Positions 60,156 through 64,000 of a stretch of 64,000 nt of DNA are shown one piece after another. The first letter of the stretch is position 1. Every line of letters begins with the position of its first letter. Under the pieces are notes generated by a model. The model was not told the origin of the DNA. It saw nothing but the letters and a program-made list of their open reading frames with translations, and searched no databases. The DNA lies in NCBI RefSeq assembly GCF_000276665.1, contig NW_004955469.1, forward strand, positions 10,908,613-10,972,612. Direction: 5' to 3'. Source of the stretch: Chinchilla lanigera. Taxonomy: Eukaryota > Chordata > Mammalia > Rodentia > Chinchillidae. The translations under genes and the position numbers were made by a program.

Positions 60156-63100
60156 AAGATTCATGATAAATCACTATGGGAAATTGAGTGAAAGTGCCTC
60201 ATGCTTCCAATGAATGTGAGTACGTGGGCACAGCTTGGGTTTCAAGGATGCTGTTCTTACTGTTCTTGAGCCATATCCCACATAAATCTGAAGGCGTCTC
60301 CTGGCCTGGGTGAGGCTCTTTCTTGGGGCTCTACTACCCCAGAACCACACTGATGAAGTTGGTGGGTCCTTCTTACCATTTCTGTGTTATGGCAGAACCA
60401 GGAATCCTTGAAAATCATGAGAGTTTAGAGCCTTGTTACCACATGCTTTAGCTCAGAGTTTACTTGGGTTGAGGGAATAAGACAGAATTTCTATATAATT
60501 GAAAGTTTGGGGAATTTGCTTCTAGTTATTATAACTATCTGTACACAGTCAATTAGGACTGACTTTTTACCTTAGGATTACATTGTTTAATCAGTTTTCA
60601 CCAGTTAACTATAGGAGGATTTGGAATAAAAGTGTATGTTTAACCAGGATCAGTATACCTCTACCGAGATTCCAGGTGTTACAGGTCTTCAGATAGAGAA
60701 GTTCTTTTAGGGGAGCACTGTGAGACTGTATAAAAGTTTATAACTGTATAGTTTTCTTTGTGAATGAAAGGTAGAGTGTTGGGATTTTTTTCATGAAGGA
60801 AAAGGAATAGGACTAAGGAAAAATGCCACAAAGATGCAAAATACAAAGAATGTTCACTGCATTGGTCTGATAATACTGGAATTTCTTTGGATTGAAGTAT
60901 GTAAAACAATGAAGTTGGTTACATCTCTAGGTGAATTATCTTTCCACCTTGGATCTAGGATTTGAATATTTGTTGAATATATGTAAGACACATATTAGTT
61001 TTGCTTGTGTGGTAACTGGTAGTTCTGTCAGACGTAGTTCTTCGTATCTTTAAGGATTTCAGCAGTCTACAAGAAAATCACACTTAAAAAAATATGTTTG
61101 AATGGGACATTTCATCCTTTGAAAGGGAAGTCATTTGGTGGCTCTTCTTAACTGATTTAGAAAGATAACCACTTTCCTAAAGAATTAAGAGCATTAAAAA
61201 TATTTCTGAGTTCCAAAGTGTGATTATAGTTAATCTCCCTGAAATACAACTTTAAGTATTTTACTCCCATTTAAAACATCAGTAGCTCCCGAGTGCTCAT
61301 GGAATTGGGTGATTTGATCTTTGGTCAAATATTTAAGAACTCCTCAGGTGGCCCCTGAATTCTGGTTCATTCTTATCTCTTACTGCTTTTCCAGTCATAT
61401 TCCGAGTTTCAAATTGGTGTCCTTTTCATATGCTCCTCTTTTTACCTTCTTCCTAGTATATTTATTTATTTTTTGAAAGTTATTGGTGGTCATACCTTTT
61501 TCAGTGTCATACCTTTTTCATTTCTGATTTTTGGAAGCTCCTATAGCAAATTTTGTGGTACTCCTGTGATTGAATACAGTCTCTTATGTTCATAATCTAT
61601 ACTTTCAGTCATTTTTTAGTACATTATAAACCAACTAACATTATCAATTAGCTAACATGGGCCATCTGTTACTCAGTTTTGTAATCTGTTACTCATTCTT
61701 GTAAGGTCTGAAACAACTAGTATTTTGTACATACTGAATCCTTAATAGATACTTAGTAAATTTTCTGTTCCTTTCTTTTAAAGAAAGCCTCATACCCTGT
61801 GTAGAATATTGCTAAAATTTACTGTCAGGAAGTAAGGGCCAGCAAGTAGGAATCCTGAGTTAGAGAGAGGCTATACTGTGAAGGAGGGCTATCTTCGTGG
61901 TGTGCCATCCTGGTGATAGTGTTTGGGAAGATCACCACTCCTGTCTTACCACGAGTTGCTTGACCTTGTCATTTTCCTATTTATGTGGCAAGGTGAATGT
62001 TAAAATGATTCAGAATATTGGGGGCAAGTAATTTTAGTATCCAAGAAAATTTGAAAACATGTAAAGTAGTAACAAGTGCAGTAGGTTATTTAATATATGC
62101 CTGTCCATATAAATGCATGCTCCTTGAGGAAAAAGAAAGAATCTTACTCTGACCAGTTGTTGCTAGTATGTTTTGCAAAAATATGAGTCAAATTGGAAAG
62201 AAACAGTTAACTCAGAGAAGCGACCATTTCCTTGGAGGAAAGGTGGGATGGTAAAGGTGACTATTAGTATAGGATTGGTTAACTTGATTGAACACATATT
62301 GAGGAATAGCTAGCATAATCTGCTACTAGATTAAGCTATCATTAGCTATCTTAATTTTTTTCTATTCGTCTTGCTGAAAATAATTAAAATAATTTAATTT
62401 TGTTTTGTAATATGATTTTCTGCTTATATTTAAAAACAGATATAAAGATTCATAATGTTTCATACTTGAGAGATCTGATTCTAAAGAAACTGAAGTTTTT
62501 AGTTTCTTAAGTTTAGTTTAACTTAGAATTTTCTCTGTTTTTCATGTTATTTCTGAGATGTAGATTAGGGGACAGCACAAACTGAAAAGAAAAAATTTAA
62601 GCCCTCCGCTTTTTTGGGATAAAGAGGTAGTATGAATAGTAGAGTTCAAGAGGTATATAGCCTTCCACCCTCTGTTAGGATAGAATAAACAGACCCTGGG
62701 ACATTGTTAAGTGGGGGAATCTCCGTAAGCTCTTATACTTGTAAAAGTGATATAATTAATTTTCAGTAAAATTTTATGGGATATCAGAAAATAATGGAAA
62801 CATTCTAAAGTAGATTATTTTCATGTGGTGAGCACATGGCACAAGCTACTGGATGAGAAATGATCTGATCTGTCAGCATTCTGGGAAGTTAGATCCGTCT
62901 ACAGGGCTAATAGGCCCTTATTTGTTACTGTAAGAGGTGTCACTTGTCTAGATTAGCTTAGCATTGTATACATTTATACATATTATGGTTTAGTGCTCCA
63001 AAGTTTTGTCTAGAGAGATTAATTATGTTGTTGACTGTATAAGAAACAATATGAAACAGTGCATCTTTCTTAAACAAGAGTTTGACTGGAGGAATTTTTT

Positions 63101-63250
63101 TTCACTATCATGAGAGTCTTGAAGGTTATGTTGAAAATGTCAGTAGGTTAGACATTAAAAGAACTTTAGGATTTTTGTAGTTGAAGGTAATCATAATAGG
63201 TTGCACACATAGAAAATAGAAATGCTTTTTCACTTTCTTTTTTATTGTAG

Positions 63251-63398
63251 GTGGCTTTCTAGAAGATGACCATAGAGGACCTTCCAGATTTTCCATTAGA
63301 AGGAAATCCTTTGCTTGGAAGATACCCATTTTTATTTCCAGGTTCTGAAACACCAGTTATCTTTTCCATTTCTGCAGCACCAATGCCTTCAGACTGTG
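63251..63398 (+). CDS. CLIP4: CLIP4, first coding exon
   Basis: CLIP4 is a CAP-Gly domain linker protein with N-terminal ankyrin repeats and three CAP-Gly domains that bind microtubule ends. This exon has 15 bases of 5' UTR, then ATG at 63266 and 44 codons: MTIEDLPDFPLEGNPLLGRY, then PFLFPGSETPVIFSISAAP and MPSDC. That is nearly the same as the human start (MTIEDLPDFPLEGNPLFGRY). The exon ends with G at 63398 before donor GTATGTTA; the G begins the next codon, Glu in human (PSDC-E). The ankyrin and CAP-Gly parts lie beyond the window. Acceptor, phase and synteny with PCARE all agree. Confidence 0.95.
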
Positions 63399-64000
63399 GT
63401 ATGTTAAGTATCTGTTTGTTTTCTGTGAATTGATAACTTGACCTATGTCTTATGCCCTTTTTAGTTTACACTGATGTTTTCTGAAAACATTTGGTATGGG
63501 TTTTATAAAGTTGCTAAAGTGTTCCTTTTCAAAAATACAATTACTTATTGCATTTTCTGCCTCTTAGATTAATGGTAAGCATTTTTATTATGCAAATATG
63601 TTAATTTTAAGTACCGTGATGGATTTAGAGGATTTTATTTTTAGAATGTACTGGTTTTTAGATAGCTAACATTCTTCTGCTATTGATGTATTTATTTTGA
63701 TTAAATTGCTGACTTGTTTAAAAAGCCATGTATTTAGGCAGAGACAGTAAGAAACCTTTCCTTGGAATGTGGAATGAGATGGGTTCCTGTTTAAATTGGT
63801 CCATGTAATTCTCCTTTGTAAAGTGTAAATTTAGAAGCATTCTAGTTTTTGTCTATTTTAACTTATTTCTCTAGGAATGCATTTGATCAGATGATTGATA
63901 AATGTAAAAAAGAAAGCTAAGAGGTAAACTTGATAGAATTGGTACATTTGAAATTAGAATTTTTCAGGTAAAATGTTGGGTTGTTATTTCAAGTCATCTT
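63399..64000 (+). other. CLIP4: CLIP4 intron 2 (start)
   Basis: AT-rich intron sequence from the donor at 63399 to the end of the window. No further exon is visible. Confidence 0.8.

Larger units (their letters stand above)
58521..63250 (+). other. CLIP4: Probable CLIP4 intron 1
   Basis: This is AT-rich, mostly unique sequence, notably poor in young SINEs compared with the rest of the window. It holds two tandem duplications (59103-59224 and 59916-60155) and an L2 end at about 59740-59850 ('agggcaagggcatatctgttttctttaccctg...cattcaataaatgttagttgaatg'). It ends in a good acceptor, TTTCTTTTTTATTGTAG (63234-63250). Confidence 0.6.

Overview
This is mammalian nuclear DNA, most likely from a rodent. 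Genes are sparse and split by introns. The repeats include B1 (7SL-derived) SINEs, tRNA-like ID SINEs, dimeric B1-ID elements, MIR, L2, several ages of L1, MaLR/MLT1 LTRs and fossil DNA transposons. The mix of B1, young ID and B1-ID dimers points to a rodent outside the mouse/rat lineage, but I cannot name the species.

Three neighbouring protein genes are recognised, in the same order as human 2p23.2: the last exon of TOGARAM2 (+, 1105-1460), both coding exons of PCARE/C2orf71 (-, 16631-20250 and 12482-12731), and the first coding exon of CLIP4 (+, 63266-63398). CLIP4's GC-rich promoter is partly hidden by an 895-base run of N (57323-58217). The two PCARE exons join in frame to a predicted 1289 residues, close to the human length of about 1288. 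All three products act on cilia or the cytoskeleton: TOGARAM2 is a TOG-domain axonemal microtubule regulator, PCARE a photoreceptor-cilium actin regulator, and CLIP4 a CAP-Gly microtubule-binding protein.

Region by region. 1-1.7 kb: 3' end of TOGARAM2, with an ID SINE inserted right at its stop codon. 1.7-12.4 kb: intergenic, with MIR, B1 and low-complexity DNA. 12.4-20.4 kb: PCARE, with a CTG/CAG repeat that encodes poly-serine and abuts the exon 2 splice acceptor. 20.4-39 kb: intergenic and repeat-rich, including a 4.1 kb 5'-truncated L1 at about 29.9-34.0 kb and old L1M pieces. 39.06-41.95 kb: an intronless SSRP1 retrocopy whose reading frame is open for about 650 codons, then frameshifted and split by a 310-bp insertion. 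42-55 kb: more repeats, including an MLT1 LTR, a fold-back pair of mariner remnants and a decayed piggyBac transposase gene with a duplicated tail. 55-64 kb: CLIP4 upstream region, promoter and intron 1, with two local tandem duplications.

I found no CRISPR, operon, tRNA, rRNA or prokaryotic feature. The observations most worth following up are the PCARE CAG repeat at a splice acceptor, the long open frame in the SSRP1 retrocopy, a possible small single-pass membrane protein frame antisense to PCARE in its intron (13820-14152), and an exon-like island at 2253-2415.
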